Origin: Nakaseomyces glabratus
Taxonomy: Eukaryota > Ascomycota > Saccharomycetes > Saccharomycetales > Saccharomycetaceae
Length of the DNA stretch: 64,000 nt
Reading direction: 5' to 3'
NCBI RefSeq assembly: GCF_010111755.1
Contig: NC_088957.1
Location: forward strand, 248,001-312,000
Shown: positions 18,071-27,411 of the stretch, in pieces
Position numbering within the stretch: position 1 is the stretch's first letter
Layout of the letters: each line of letters opens with the position of its first letter
Notes under the pieces: model-generated
The model's input: the letters and a program-made list of their open reading frames with translations, nothing else
Databases searched by the model: none
Told to the model about the DNA's origin: nothing
Program-made: the position numbers and the translations under genes

Positions 18071-20152
18071 ATGAGACTCACAGACTCGCCGCTTGACGAT
18101 TACCAGAGACTTTGCTTCTCGCAGTCGATGGACCTCAAAGATAGGGTGCGCCACCAGACTTACAAGTCTAACCTGGCGCCCACAATGCACTCACTTGTAT
18201 CCCACTTGAAACCACAACTTAACCACTCATCGATGACTGCTGCTGATTCGAAATCAGACAAAGGCCTGATGTGCTTCGAATACCAGTTCCCTGACCTAGT
18301 AGCGCAATCACAAGAGACGGCAGACTCTAACACTCACATTCAATATGAATCTGGAAATCGGCCATACGGACTAAACGCCGAGACTGACACACCTACGGCT
18401 CATCGCATGAGCACTGAGCCCAGTGATGGTGCTTTGGACGCTACATTGCTTTTACCAGAGTTGCAACAGACAACGAGCCCTAGATTAACTGGCCATAAGC
18501 GCGGTTACTCTTCTCCCTCGGGTCCCAATGGTACAACAATAAGTAAGAATCAACAGTTTAGGATAAGCAATCAAAGCAACACACACAAATTTATAAACAC
18601 CAACAATTGCATCCTTTGGACCAACTTCGATAAGAATGAACCTGCTAGCGAGGAAAACTTTGTGTTCTTGACTGGCATATGGCGGTTATATCAGGATGTC
18701 ATGAAGGGTTTGATACAGATCCCTCGTAAGGGCAAAACATCTAAGGAAAGACAGGACTTCTGTCGCCAGGAGTTTGATTTCATTATGTCCAATTGCTTTT
18801 GCGATGATCAATTGAAAACAGCTAAGGATCAAAGTGACCCTGTGGATTACTCCAGGAAATTTCATAGAAGAAGAAGTACTGGTAGTATTTCTTTCACACA
18901 GAAAACAAAAAGTAACAACAGTGTAACTAGTGAGAACTCTGGAAACACACATAGCACTTCTAATTCCAGTGTAAACTACCTTGATTTCCATTGGTTTGAT
19001 ATTTCTGAGAAAGTACGTAGCCAAATCTTTGAGCAATTTAAACAACATTTAGAAAAGGACAGAAATGTCGATTGTTCAACTATTCCAAAAGCTGAAGAAT
19101 ACATCCAGCGGATAAGAGGTGGCTACATAAAAATTCAAGGTACTTGGGTTCCATGGTACATTGCAAAACTGATCTGCATAAGATTTTGCTTCCCAATTAG
19201 GTATTTATTGGTACCAATATTTGGTGAGCAATTTCCTGTGGAATGTGAAAACTACTTCTTCAATGTTCATATGACTAACTTAAAGGAGTTCTTGGAAAAT
19301 GAACATCTAATTAATACTGTTAGAAGGAGACAAAAATCAACAGGATTAGCTACACCACCATTTCTTACATCTTCCACGTTTGGCAACGGCTCCATAGATT
19401 CACCTTTTTCTGATGAAAGAGAAGAAATGGAAATATCTCCCTTTCACAAGTATAGTAATAATCTATCACCAAATTATTCTCCCAGAATGAGAAAGAGAAG
19501 AAGATCTGATAACAATTTGTCGCCTATGTCTCCTTCAACTAAGCTCGCCTTCAGGAAGACTCCACCAATAAGGGAAGAGCCCGAACCTTACGAGCATTAT
19601 ACTTCTGGATTTTCAACCATCGACAACAAGTTAAGTACAAACAATACGGTTAAGGAAGAAACCCACCCCTATAGGAAGAGAGCACTTTCCTGGTCATATA
19701 CTCAAAATACATCCCAAAGAACGAAATTGCCGCCAATTTCTTCACTAATAGAATCAATCAATTGGAAAACTAATTCAGATCATGTCAATGTATCAGAACC
19801 AACACCTACTGTACAAACCTTGTCAAAACTTGCCTCATTTTATACCACAAGAGGACACAAGTATTCATACCCGTCTAATATATGTACTGTCAGCTCCAAT
19901 GAACACAATAAACTAGCATCGCCAGTCAAAAATAGTAACATGGAGACATTTTTGACTGCCCGTGAGAATCAAACAGGTTCACACCACTATAACCACATAA
20001 CTGAGCCCCATATGAAACATAATTATATTAGACAGAGAGATATGGTTCCTCGTGTCATATCGGATAGCTTGTATCCTGATTTGGGATACAAAGAGAATAA
20101 GGTCGATTTCATTTGCTTGAGAAATCAAACCCATCTTCAAGAGAATGTGTAA
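18071..20152 (+). CDS. XBP1: Xbp1-like APSES-family transcriptional repressor
   Basis: A 693-residue DNA-binding repressor (S. cerevisiae Xbp1 647 aa), related to Mbp1/Swi4, that is induced by stress and quiescence and represses G1 cyclin and growth genes. The KilA-N/APSES-type region spans about residues 290-400, with the landmark IRGGYIKIQGTWVPWYIAKL followed by RFCFPIRYLLVPIFGEQFP. The rest is Ser/Asn/Thr-rich and probably disordered, with several SP/TP sites and a basic patch RMRKRRRSDN near residue 475. There are no ankyrin repeats, unlike Mbp1/Swi4. Neighbours SGA1 and DPH1 fit YIL101C. Candidate CTTCGAG sites upstream suggest possible autoregulation. Confidence 0.9.
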   Translation: MRLTDSPLDDYQRLCFSQSMDLKDRVRHQTYKSNLAPTMHSLVSHLKPQLNHSSMTAADSKSDKGLMCFEYQFPDLVAQSQETADSNTHIQYESGNRPYGLNAETDTPTAHRMSTEPSDGALDATLLLPELQQTTSPRLTGHKRGYSSPSGPNGTTISKNQQFRISNQSNTHKFINTNNCILWTNFDKNEPASEENFVFLTGIWRLYQDVMKGLIQIPRKGKTSKERQDFCRQEFDFIMSNCFCDDQLKTAKDQSDPVDYSRKFHRRRSTGSISFTQKTKSNNSVTSENSGNTHSTSNSSVNYLDFHWFDISEKVRSQIFEQFKQHLEKDRNVDCSTIPKAEEYIQRIRGGYIKIQGTWVPWYIAKLICIRFCFPIRYLLVPIFGEQFPVECENYFFNVHMTNLKEFLENEHLINTVRRRQKSTGLATPPFLTSSTFGNGSIDSPFSDEREEMEISPFHKYSNNLSPNYSPRMRKRRRSDNNLSPMSPSTKLAFRKTPPIREEPEPYEHYTSGFSTIDNKLSTNNTVKEETHPYRKRALSWSYTQNTSQRTKLPPISSLIESINWKTNSDHVNVSEPTPTVQTLSKLASFYTTRGHKYSYPSNICTVSSNEHNKLASPVKNSNMETFLTARENQTGSHHYNHITEPHMKHNYIRQRDMVPRVISDSLYPDLGYKENKVDFICLRNQTHLQENV

Positions 20153-20568
20153 TCAAACATAATATAGTCATCATTTCAGTTCAACAATAAAGGCTTCCTT
20201 TTTATTTATATTCTCCGCCTATAATACGGTCTTAGACACTTAGAGTGTAGAAAATATCTCAATCTGTTTTAATCAATGTAAAATTGACACTCCTTACTAA
20301 TCATATTTCCTCTGTTTCGTGTCAATTCAAACTCAAGGCAATTCCTTTGACTTTGACTTTAGAAGATATTTCTCGGAGAGTAATTTTATTTACATTTTAA
20401 TTTAATTGAATAAGGCACATTTTTTTTCATGGTGAATAATTATGCCGTCTATATTATTAGATGAGTTTATCACATGAACTATAGCACGGAAGCTTTGTAT
20501 TCCCATTAAGTGATTCTTACTAACTATTCATTAATAATGTTTAACTGTATAAAATTTAAGTATTGCAA
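20153..20568. other. XBP1-DPH1 convergent 3' flanks
   Basis: About 415 bp of AT-rich sequence between two convergent stop codons. Only 3'-UTR-like sequence was seen. Confidence 0.6.
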
Positions 20569-21855
20569 TCAATTTTTAACTAGAGCATGTTCTGGAATTC
20601 TACCACGACCATACCCATTAGTTTCATAGTAATCCATTGGATAGTACTCTTCAGAAAACATAACATCATGATTCAACAAAACATTCGCCTCATAAGGAGT
20701 AAGCAATGGCTTTGGAAAGGCGTAGCCCCAATCAATAGATAACCGAGGACAAGCAACTTGTACAAAAACGTCAATCTTATCAAATTTTGCCAGTTTTTGA
20801 GGGAAAATTTCACTCAGAATTATTTTCACAACTGTTTTACCTGCCTTTATAAGTTTCTCTTCTAAATTACGAACTGTATCAACATTTCCTTGTCTACCCA
20901 AGGCACCCAAAATTAAACCAAAGACTTTACCCTTTTGAGCAACCTGAAGTGCCTCGCCTCTAACTTGTACCAATTGCTTTTGATCGTATCTCTCTCTAGT
21001 AAACTTTCTGTTATACGGATCATATTTGAATGCTGGAATTTCTGGGTTATGTATCATAGATGACTCCAAGTGGAATCTACCATCACCAATAAAAACCATA
21101 GCATCAAATTGATTCTTATCAAGTCTTTCTGACGTACAACCCAAAACTTCTCCTCGCGAAAGGGGTTTGATCTGTGGTGTAACAATGTATAACATATGTT
21201 CCTTATCATTTAATAGGGTATCTTTAATAGAATGAACAGTAGGATTAAATTGAATTGTACCAAATGTAGCCAATCTTGAACCTTTTGGGAAGTTCTTTTG
21301 TAAAGTCTTTATAACATGGGTCTCATCTATAGCTATCGTGACAAAAACATACAGCACCTTTATTTCTGTGATATCTATCGGAACTAAACATGAATGTGCA
21401 TAATGCACAATAAAATCACAATCTAAAGCTCTTGCAGTAAAGTCATCAATACAACACGCACCGTATGATACATCACCCATAACAACAGTCTCGACATTAC
21501 AGAACTGTTCTAATATATCACTTATCAATAATGAGTAAATTAGTAAACCTTCTGGCATTTGTAAGGCCACACGCTTAGCACCATGCTTACGAATATTCCA
21601 AACTGTTTTATGTATCTCAAAATTATAATTTTGTGGCAGAAGCTTGATAGCTTCATTAAGTTCTTCATCTTCCATGATATCATCGGGAATATGGTTTAAA
21701 CTTCTACCAACATGTACTCTGCTCTTAGTCTGCCTTACAACCTCATTACCATCAGCCTTGACAGTTGTGATAGTTTTTCCATCGGTCTTACGTTTACCAA
21801 CAAATCTTCTTCTAGGAACCTTTGTAGGCTCCTTCTTCTCGGTAGTATTATCCAT
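20569..21855 (-). CDS. DPH1: Diphthamide synthase subunit, radical 3-amino-3-carboxypropyl transferase
   Basis: A 428-residue cytosolic Fe-S enzyme (S. cerevisiae Dph1 425 aa). With Dph2 it transfers the aminocarboxypropyl group of SAM to the histidine of elongation factor 2, the first step of diphthamide synthesis. Three cysteines typical of the 4Fe-4S site are visible: DVSYGACCIDD (C134/C135), HYAHSCLVP (C156) and QVACPRLSIDWGY (C369). Other landmarks are ALQMPEGLL, FIGDGRFHLES and LGALGRQG. The N-terminal ~50 residues are basic and poorly conserved. It shares a short divergent promoter with SHQ1 that carries two PAC motifs. Confidence 0.95.
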   Translation of the reverse strand: MDNTTEKKEPTKVPRRRFVGKRKTDGKTITTVKADGNEVVRQTKSRVHVGRSLNHIPDDIMEDEELNEAIKLLPQNYNFEIHKTVWNIRKHGAKRVALQMPEGLLIYSLLISDILEQFCNVETVVMGDVSYGACCIDDFTARALDCDFIVHYAHSCLVPIDITEIKVLYVFVTIAIDETHVIKTLQKNFPKGSRLATFGTIQFNPTVHSIKDTLLNDKEHMLYIVTPQIKPLSRGEVLGCTSERLDKNQFDAMVFIGDGRFHLESSMIHNPEIPAFKYDPYNRKFTRERYDQKQLVQVRGEALQVAQKGKVFGLILGALGRQGNVDTVRNLEEKLIKAGKTVVKIILSEIFPQKLAKFDKIDVFVQVACPRLSIDWGYAFPKPLLTPYEANVLLNHDVMFSEEYYPMDYYETNGYGRGRIPEHALVKN

Positions 21856-21955
21856 TATAACCTGCTTGCTAGATAGTCTTCAAATCTGTTATAAATATTA
21901 AAATTTAGCTAACTTGTAGCAGTTATAGAGTAATTACTAATAAAGTTTAGAATCA

Positions 21956-22055
21956 AGCTCATCGCTTTTTTTATTTTTTTTCGCCGGAATTTGAACTGAA
22001 ATTTTTCACAGCGCACCTTCTTTTAGAAAATGAAGTGGAAATGATGCGATGAGCT
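21956..22055. promoter_or_regulatory. Bidirectional PAC/RRPE promoter of DPH1 and SHQ1
   Basis: AGCTCATCGC at 21956-21965 (reverse PAC) and GCGATGAGCT at 22046-22055 (perfect PAC) flank TGAAATTTTTCA at 21997-22008 (RRPE) within a 317-bp divergent intergenic region. The arrangement can serve both genes: ~100 bp upstream of DPH1 and ~120 bp upstream of SHQ1. Confidence 0.75.
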
Positions 22056-22172
22056 TCAATAATATAGTAGTATCAATCATTATTAAATTAATATATTTGT
22101 AAATAATTCTCATTTACTAAATCTATTTATGAATCGATACTGATATTAAACATAATCAAAAGTGGAGGAACA

Positions 22173-23645
22173 ATGATTACTCCAAAATTTGAAGTTAGTC
22201 AAGACGATGACTTTGTCTATGTCAATATAAAGATTACCAACATTAGATTTAATTCTGGTGGATTAGAAGTTGTCGTTGATAAGACAATGTTATTTTTCTA
22301 CTTATCACCATACTATCTGCGTCTCAGATTTCCTAATGAAGTGCTCGATGATGACGATCACCCTACAGAAGCACAATATAGGTCGAAGGATGAGTGCATA
22401 TTTATCAAACTTCCAAAAGCAGTCAAGGGCCAATATTTTGATGACTTGGACATACCGACAAAACTGTTAGCTAGACAAGGAGATATTATAGGTGCGGATA
22501 TGGTTGAAAAATCAACAGAAATTAAAAAAGGACCGCTGATCCAAGAAATTGATTCTACCACGAACACAGAAAAGAATGTTGAAAATATTACGCAAATGGG
22601 AGAGCAGTTTGATTGGGAAATCAAACAAAATGTTAGCTCTGAACCCACATTATCTCTGAATAAGTACGGATTTGATGCGCAGTACAATGGCCTAATTGGC
22701 GTATCTATCCCAAACGGTAATGATATAAACGAACTTAATGACCCTGAAAATACTACTGAAAACGATAGAATAAAAGAAAGATTAAGCAAAGAAAACCTGA
22801 AGTTTGATCCAGATTATTATGTCTCTGAATATATGGTTTCTAAATATGGCTCTGAGGAGGATCTCGAAGTCAATGGGATAAAGAAACTTCTAGGATTTAC
22901 ACCGAGGATTGTAAAAGATTTTCTAGGATGGTATAAATCAATAGAAGATAAGGAATCATTTTATCCAGTCGAGTTCACTGAATTTGAACAAAATCAAATG
23001 GTAAATAATATTCCTAAGAAGGAGTACTTAGTCAACGAAATTGATCATATAAAAAAGCTTTACTTGACAATTGTAAACGTTGTCTTTGCATATATTTATG
23101 ACTCTATTGAGAACGAAGATGCTAGTAATAGTGAAAGTGCGTGGAATATTGGTAAATTAACGCCTCAAATTGCATTTTTAGACCAGAAGTTACAATTAGA
23201 AGAAGTCGAAGGTGTGAGCATAATAAAAGTATTGATATACACAGGATTCAGGAGAGCATTGAGTTATCCGTTGCACAGAAATTATGATCTATGCAATAAG
23301 GCTTGGGAATACACTTATTACATATTAAGAGGCGGTAAAAAGTTGGTGTTGAGGGCATTATTGAAGGTACATGAAATATTTAGATTTCATGATGCATACT
23401 ATGTATACAATAAGATTCTACTAGATGATCTAGTCTCATGGTTTATAAATAACGGGAATGAAAATGTTCTGAGAGGTTTGACCATGGAGTTCAAGAAAGA
23501 ACTAGATACCATTTCGAAGGAGACAATAGATTTCGATTGCCTAGTGGAACTTGATCAAGAGACTGGTGAACCAGTGTGGGAGAATATGACTATAAAGGAA
23601 ATGGAAATACTGGCTGAGGCGGAGTATCAGTCTACTCAAGAATAA
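22173..23645 (+). CDS. SHQ1: H/ACA snoRNP assembly chaperone Shq1
   Basis: A 490-residue chaperone (S. cerevisiae Shq1 507 aa) that holds Cbf5/dyskerin before H/ACA snoRNP assembly by mimicking RNA. The N-terminal CS (p23-like) domain covers ~1-95 (MITPKFEVSQDDDFVYVNI, DECIFIKLPKAVKGQYFDDL). An acidic linker follows, and the helical SHQ1-specific domain spans ~210-470 (LGWYKSIED, FLDQKLQLEEVEGVSIIKVLIYTGFRR, SYPLHRNYDLCNKAWEYTYYIL). The acidic C-terminal tail is typical. It is divergent from DPH1 as in YIL103W-YIL104C. Confidence 0.94.
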   Translation: MITPKFEVSQDDDFVYVNIKITNIRFNSGGLEVVVDKTMLFFYLSPYYLRLRFPNEVLDDDDHPTEAQYRSKDECIFIKLPKAVKGQYFDDLDIPTKLLARQGDIIGADMVEKSTEIKKGPLIQEIDSTTNTEKNVENITQMGEQFDWEIKQNVSSEPTLSLNKYGFDAQYNGLIGVSIPNGNDINELNDPENTTENDRIKERLSKENLKFDPDYYVSEYMVSKYGSEEDLEVNGIKKLLGFTPRIVKDFLGWYKSIEDKESFYPVEFTEFEQNQMVNNIPKKEYLVNEIDHIKKLYLTIVNVVFAYIYDSIENEDASNSESAWNIGKLTPQIAFLDQKLQLEEVEGVSIIKVLIYTGFRRALSYPLHRNYDLCNKAWEYTYYILRGGKKLVLRALLKVHEIFRFHDAYYVYNKILLDDLVSWFINNGNENVLRGLTMEFKKELDTISKETIDFDCLVELDQETGEPVWENMTIKEMEILAEAEYQSTQE

Positions 23646-24044
23646 TAAGCATATTGTCCTTATATATTAACCCGGGTCAAATTTTATTCATATTAATGTT
23701 AAATTTTAATCATTTAATATTAATGTTTTCAAGTAGACAAGATAAATGTATACATATATAATAGTCAAAACTATTTTTATAATGAATTCAATATTTCATA
23801 GGATGCTCAATATTAATTTATTTTTCAACGTATTTCGATACTTGCACTAGTTGAAAATCTTCTAAGGCGAGAGAACACCGAGGATCAGGAAAAGTGTAAA
23901 CATCAAATCAAGCATTAAGGCTGATGAGAATTAGAATATAAATTATATGGCTAGAAAGTGTCCGATAAGCACCTGAAAGCAGTTTTATCATCCACATTTT
24001 TGCAGAAGATATAATACAGAGGAAACGAATCAAGTGATTGTCAG
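23646..24044. other. SHQ1-MOB1 intergenic region
   Basis: About 400 bp, very AT-rich, between two plus-strand genes. No RNA gene, repeat or strong regulatory motif was recognised. Confidence 0.6.
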
Positions 24045-24923
24045 ATGTCGTTCCTACAGAATTTCCACTTGTCTCCAGGGCAAACAATTAGATCAACTCG
24101 TGGGTTTAAATGGAATAGCGGCTCAAATCAGAATGGTATGGCAGATTCTCAAGACACTTCTAGTGGAGTCAAGTCTGACAGGATGTTGTTCAACAATAGC
24201 CCTCTAAATCCCAGCAATGATAATATTCAAATTTTATCCACTCCAAAGAAACAGCAGCAAACAGCTCCGGTAGTTACAGATTTCAACTACACTCCATCAC
24301 ACCAAAAACCTTTTATACAACCACAGGCAGGCACTACGGTTACATCACATCAGGATATTAAAGAGATTGTGGAGATGACTTTAGGTTCTGAAGGTGTTTT
24401 AAATCAAGCTGTCAAATTACCAAGAGGTGAAAATGAAAATGAATGGATGGCAGTTCATTGCGTGGATTTCTATAATCAGATTAATATGTTGTATGGTACA
24501 ATAACAGAATTTTGCTCTCCTCAGACATGCCCTAGGATGATTGCCACGAACGAATACGAATACCTATGGGCGTTTCAAAGAGGTCAACCACCTGTATCTG
24601 TACCAGCTCCAAAATATGTTGAGGCACTTATGAAATGGTGTCAAGATCAATTTGATAACGAAAGTATTTTTCCTGCTAAAACAAGTGGCCAATTCCCGGA
24701 CAAATTTATTGAGAGGCATGTGATACCGATTCTTAGAAGGCTATTCAGAGTATATGCACACATTTATTGTCACCATTTTAATGAGATATTGGAGCTTAAC
24801 TTACAAACAGTTCTAAACACAAGTTTCAGACATTTTTGTCTCTTCACTCAAGAATTTCAACTTCTAAAAGCATCTGATTTTGGTCCACTATTAGAATTGG
24901 TTACTGAATTAAGAGACAGGTAA
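24045..24923 (+). CDS. MOB1: Mob1, activator subunit of the Dbf2 mitotic-exit kinase
   Basis: A 292-residue Mob/phocein protein (S. cerevisiae Mob1 314 aa) that binds and activates Dbf2/Dbf20 in the mitotic exit network at spindle poles and bud neck. The N-terminus MSFLQNFHLSPGQTIRSTRGFKWN is essentially the S. cerevisiae one, then a variable linker, then the Mob core from residue ~83. The zinc-binding set is complete: C157 and C162 in EFCSPQTCP, H239 and H244 in AHIYCHHFNE. The coding sequence is uninterrupted, whereas S. cerevisiae MOB1 is annotated with a small 5' intron. It is convergent with SLM1, an order inverted relative to S. cerevisiae. Confidence 0.96.
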   Translation: MSFLQNFHLSPGQTIRSTRGFKWNSGSNQNGMADSQDTSSGVKSDRMLFNNSPLNPSNDNIQILSTPKKQQQTAPVVTDFNYTPSHQKPFIQPQAGTTVTSHQDIKEIVEMTLGSEGVLNQAVKLPRGENENEWMAVHCVDFYNQINMLYGTITEFCSPQTCPRMIATNEYEYLWAFQRGQPPVSVPAPKYVEALMKWCQDQFDNESIFPAKTSGQFPDKFIERHVIPILRRLFRVYAHIYCHHFNEILELNLQTVLNTSFRHFCLFTQEFQLLKASDFGPLLELVTELRDR

Positions 24924-25161
24924 TGTATAATGTTATATTATTAATATTTTCTTTGAATAGCATAGTTTTTAATGACTTCATATAGTTTTAATCTACATTA
25001 ATATATGCAGTAATGAAATAAATGTATGTTAAGTTATGTAGTTTTCTTGTTATTAAAGTGTCCCGAGCCAAGTAAGGACTACTTGATTTAGCTTAAAAAA
25101 AGATTTTAGTGCTGACCTTTCACAATCGATAGGATGTATGACATCTTCATAGCTTGATCAA

Positions 25162-27411
25162 TTAGTAATCTTTAGAAAATGGAGTTTGTATATAAACACC
25201 TCCACCATTTGCATGAAGTTCCGATGTATTTGTATCTGGTATAGATGACATTGATGTATTAGTATTGGTTTGGTTATCCAATCTAGGGGTCGATGATCTG
25301 ATATATGTAGATCTATCAGCCATTTCGCTTATGTTATCCTCAGTCATGTGAGCTGGAGTAACTGGTTCATTAATGTTCTGGTCGATATTAATTGATATTT
25401 GGGGGGTTCCAATATCACGACCAGGTGTAGTTATTGTGTTTAAAGATTCGTTAGGATTTGGGGACTGCATATTAGAATTCTCATTTATGTTAATTTTCGT
25501 TAGTTTCTTGCCATCAGCATCTAAATTTAATTTGTTTTGAACAAATTTACATTTTTCCTTATAATTTGAAGTTGAACTTAATACCTTGATATCATTAAAC
25601 CATTCCAACATGGACTCATACGAATCTGTCTTAAAAACCCAATTATGGCCCCTTCTTATTAAACCGTTTTGCTTCCCATGAAGGACGAACTTGGCTTCAT
25701 GAGAGCCCTTCTTGGAATGTTCAGTAACTGTGCATTCGTTAAGAGATAATGACATAATTGGTACAAGATCTTTCTTTCTGTCGATTGATTTGAATTCATG
25801 CAAAAAATTAGGAGTTAAAACGTAGAAACCTTTTGAATATGATTTTAAGAATTTCGATCTTCTCTCTAAGTAACCTGACCTTATTTCATATGTGAATGGA
25901 TCATGTTGGTACTTGTAAGTTATTTCCTTGAGATTTCTCATTGGCACGTTTGGTTGTAAAAAGTTAGGATCACGGGAGATGAATGTGTCCCACTCGTATT
26001 GTGGGTTCATATTAAAAAATCCCATGTCCAATTTTGATATTAGAATATCAAATATCAGCTGTGATTGTTGTCCCAATAGTCTCGCATAGATGGTTAAAGC
26101 ATTCTGTATTTCCATGACAACCACTTTTTCCAATTCAGCACCAGAAGTCTCCAAATTATCAAAAGCTTCATGCAAAAAGTTTTCTTCGATCAACTGTTTC
26201 TTAATCTGTTTATCTAATGCTATTTTGGCAAGGTAGGGGTCCTGCTTAGGAGTGCCGTATCTGGCTTCTTTCAAAGAGTCTATGTAATGTTTCATGTCCT
26301 GTTTAGTTTGCTGCAGTTCCTTTGCGCATGAATTCTTGAAATCTGATTGTAAAGACTTGATTTCTTTTATCTTTACTAATAAATCTCTTCGCAAGTCCTC
26401 AAGTCTCGGTATGACGTCGTTCGTTAGTTCTCTAGATGCGTTTGAAGCGTTTGATGCTAATGCCTCGTGGTACTGATTTAGGATGGTAGGTAAGTCCTGG
26501 ACTGATCCGCTGCCCAGTGGCAAGAAGAACTTCTGTGTGTATCTGTCCTCGCTTGATGTAGGTTGGTACTGGTTTTCTATTGTGAAGAAAGGGAATTGCA
26601 CAGCGTGTGACAGTCTGAGCTGTTGTCTGACGATCTCGTCCTCTATAGATGCAATTTCGGTCAGATAGACTATTATTGACCTTATGACGTTCCTCCACGC
26701 GGAGAATCTTGCGGCTAATACGTCGGTGGGCTGTCCTGTGGTCGGTATCAGCACTGCTAAGGGTGATTTCGCTTTGGTACTATAATCTAACTGTGTCTGG
26801 TTGTTGTTCTGAATATTCTTTGAAGTTATTGATGTGAAGGAATTCTTGCCTTGTTGTTGCTGTTGAGGTTGTAACTGTTGTATTGGTTGCTGGATTGTAC
26901 TGCCTATTGGTGGAGAGAGCGGTGTTGGACTATTAATCTGTTGTTGTTGTTGTTGTTGTTGTTGCTGCTGCTGCTGTTGTAGTTGCTGTTGTAGTTGCTG
27001 TTGTAGTTGCTGTTGTGGCTGTTGTTGTGGCTGTTGTTGTTGTTGCAGTACAGGGTTATCAATACTGGTTATGGTGCTCATGTTTTGGCTTGGGTTAATA
27101 ACCACTTGTGGAGGGTTGGCACTTTGGTTCACAGCTCCGTTCAGGTTGTACCCGTTGGGCAGCATCATGCTACCGCTATAAGTCCTGACCTGTTGCAGCT
27201 GTGGGTTGCGTTGTGAGTTATCCTGCACAGCGCCTTGCACCTGCACATGTGGCTGCTGCTGCATCTGCTGCTGGAAGTTCTGCAGATAAGTGTTCGTGTA
27301 GTCCGTGAGACTCCTGGTATGTTTCTGCAACGAGTGCAAATGCTGCAAGTTCTGCTGCTGCTGAGACATCATCTCCGATATATTCGAAGTCATAGTATTG
27401 TGTTTCGACAT
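25162..27411 (-). CDS. SLM1: PtdIns(4,5)P2-binding TORC2 effector, Slm1/Slm2 family
   Basis: A protein of ~749 residues, started at MSKHNTMTSN (27411). The frame is open ~84 codons further upstream but that part has no conservation value. Order: Gln-rich N-terminus with a long polyQ tract, an F-BAR-like helical domain (~residues 220-450, AVLIPTTGQPTDVLAARFSAWRN onward), then a PH domain (~470-580: SGYLERRSKFLKSYSKGFYVLTPNFLHEF). The tail is disordered. Slm proteins bind PtdIns(4,5)P2 at eisosomes and MCT domains, activate TORC2-Ypk signalling and dock calcineurin. The C-terminal docking motif appears here as GGVYIQT, without the proline of PNIYIQ. Paralogues SLM1 and SLM2 cannot be separated with certainty; the chromosome IX context favours SLM1. 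Confidence 0.92.
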   Translation of the reverse strand: MSKHNTMTSNISEMMSQQQQNLQHLHSLQKHTRSLTDYTNTYLQNFQQQMQQQPHVQVQGAVQDNSQRNPQLQQVRTYSGSMMLPNGYNLNGAVNQSANPPQVVINPSQNMSTITSIDNPVLQQQQQPQQQPQQQLQQQLQQQLQQQQQQQQQQQQQQINSPTPLSPPIGSTIQQPIQQLQPQQQQQGKNSFTSITSKNIQNNNQTQLDYSTKAKSPLAVLIPTTGQPTDVLAARFSAWRNVIRSIIVYLTEIASIEDEIVRQQLRLSHAVQFPFFTIENQYQPTSSEDRYTQKFFLPLGSGSVQDLPTILNQYHEALASNASNASRELTNDVIPRLEDLRRDLLVKIKEIKSLQSDFKNSCAKELQQTKQDMKHYIDSLKEARYGTPKQDPYLAKIALDKQIKKQLIEENFLHEAFDNLETSGAELEKVVVMEIQNALTIYARLLGQQSQLIFDILISKLDMGFFNMNPQYEWDTFISRDPNFLQPNVPMRNLKEITYKYQHDPFTYEIRSGYLERRSKFLKSYSKGFYVLTPNFLHEFKSIDRKKDLVPIMSLSLNECTVTEHSKKGSHEAKFVLHGKQNGLIRRGHNWVFKTDSYESMLEWFNDIKVLSSTSNYKEKCKFVQNKLNLDADGKKLTKININENSNMQSPNPNESLNTITTPGRDIGTPQISINIDQNINEPVTPAHMTEDNISEMADRSTYIRSSTPRLDNQTNTNTSMSSIPDTNTSELHANGGGVYIQTPFSKDY
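26938..27046 (-). repeat. CAG/CAA polyglutamine tract in SLM1
   Basis: Roughly 36 codons made of CAA/CAG with a few CCA and CTA/CTG interruptions encode a Q-rich run with P and L spacers before the SLM1 membrane-binding domains. Trinucleotide purity is highest at 26941-26980. Confidence 0.9.
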
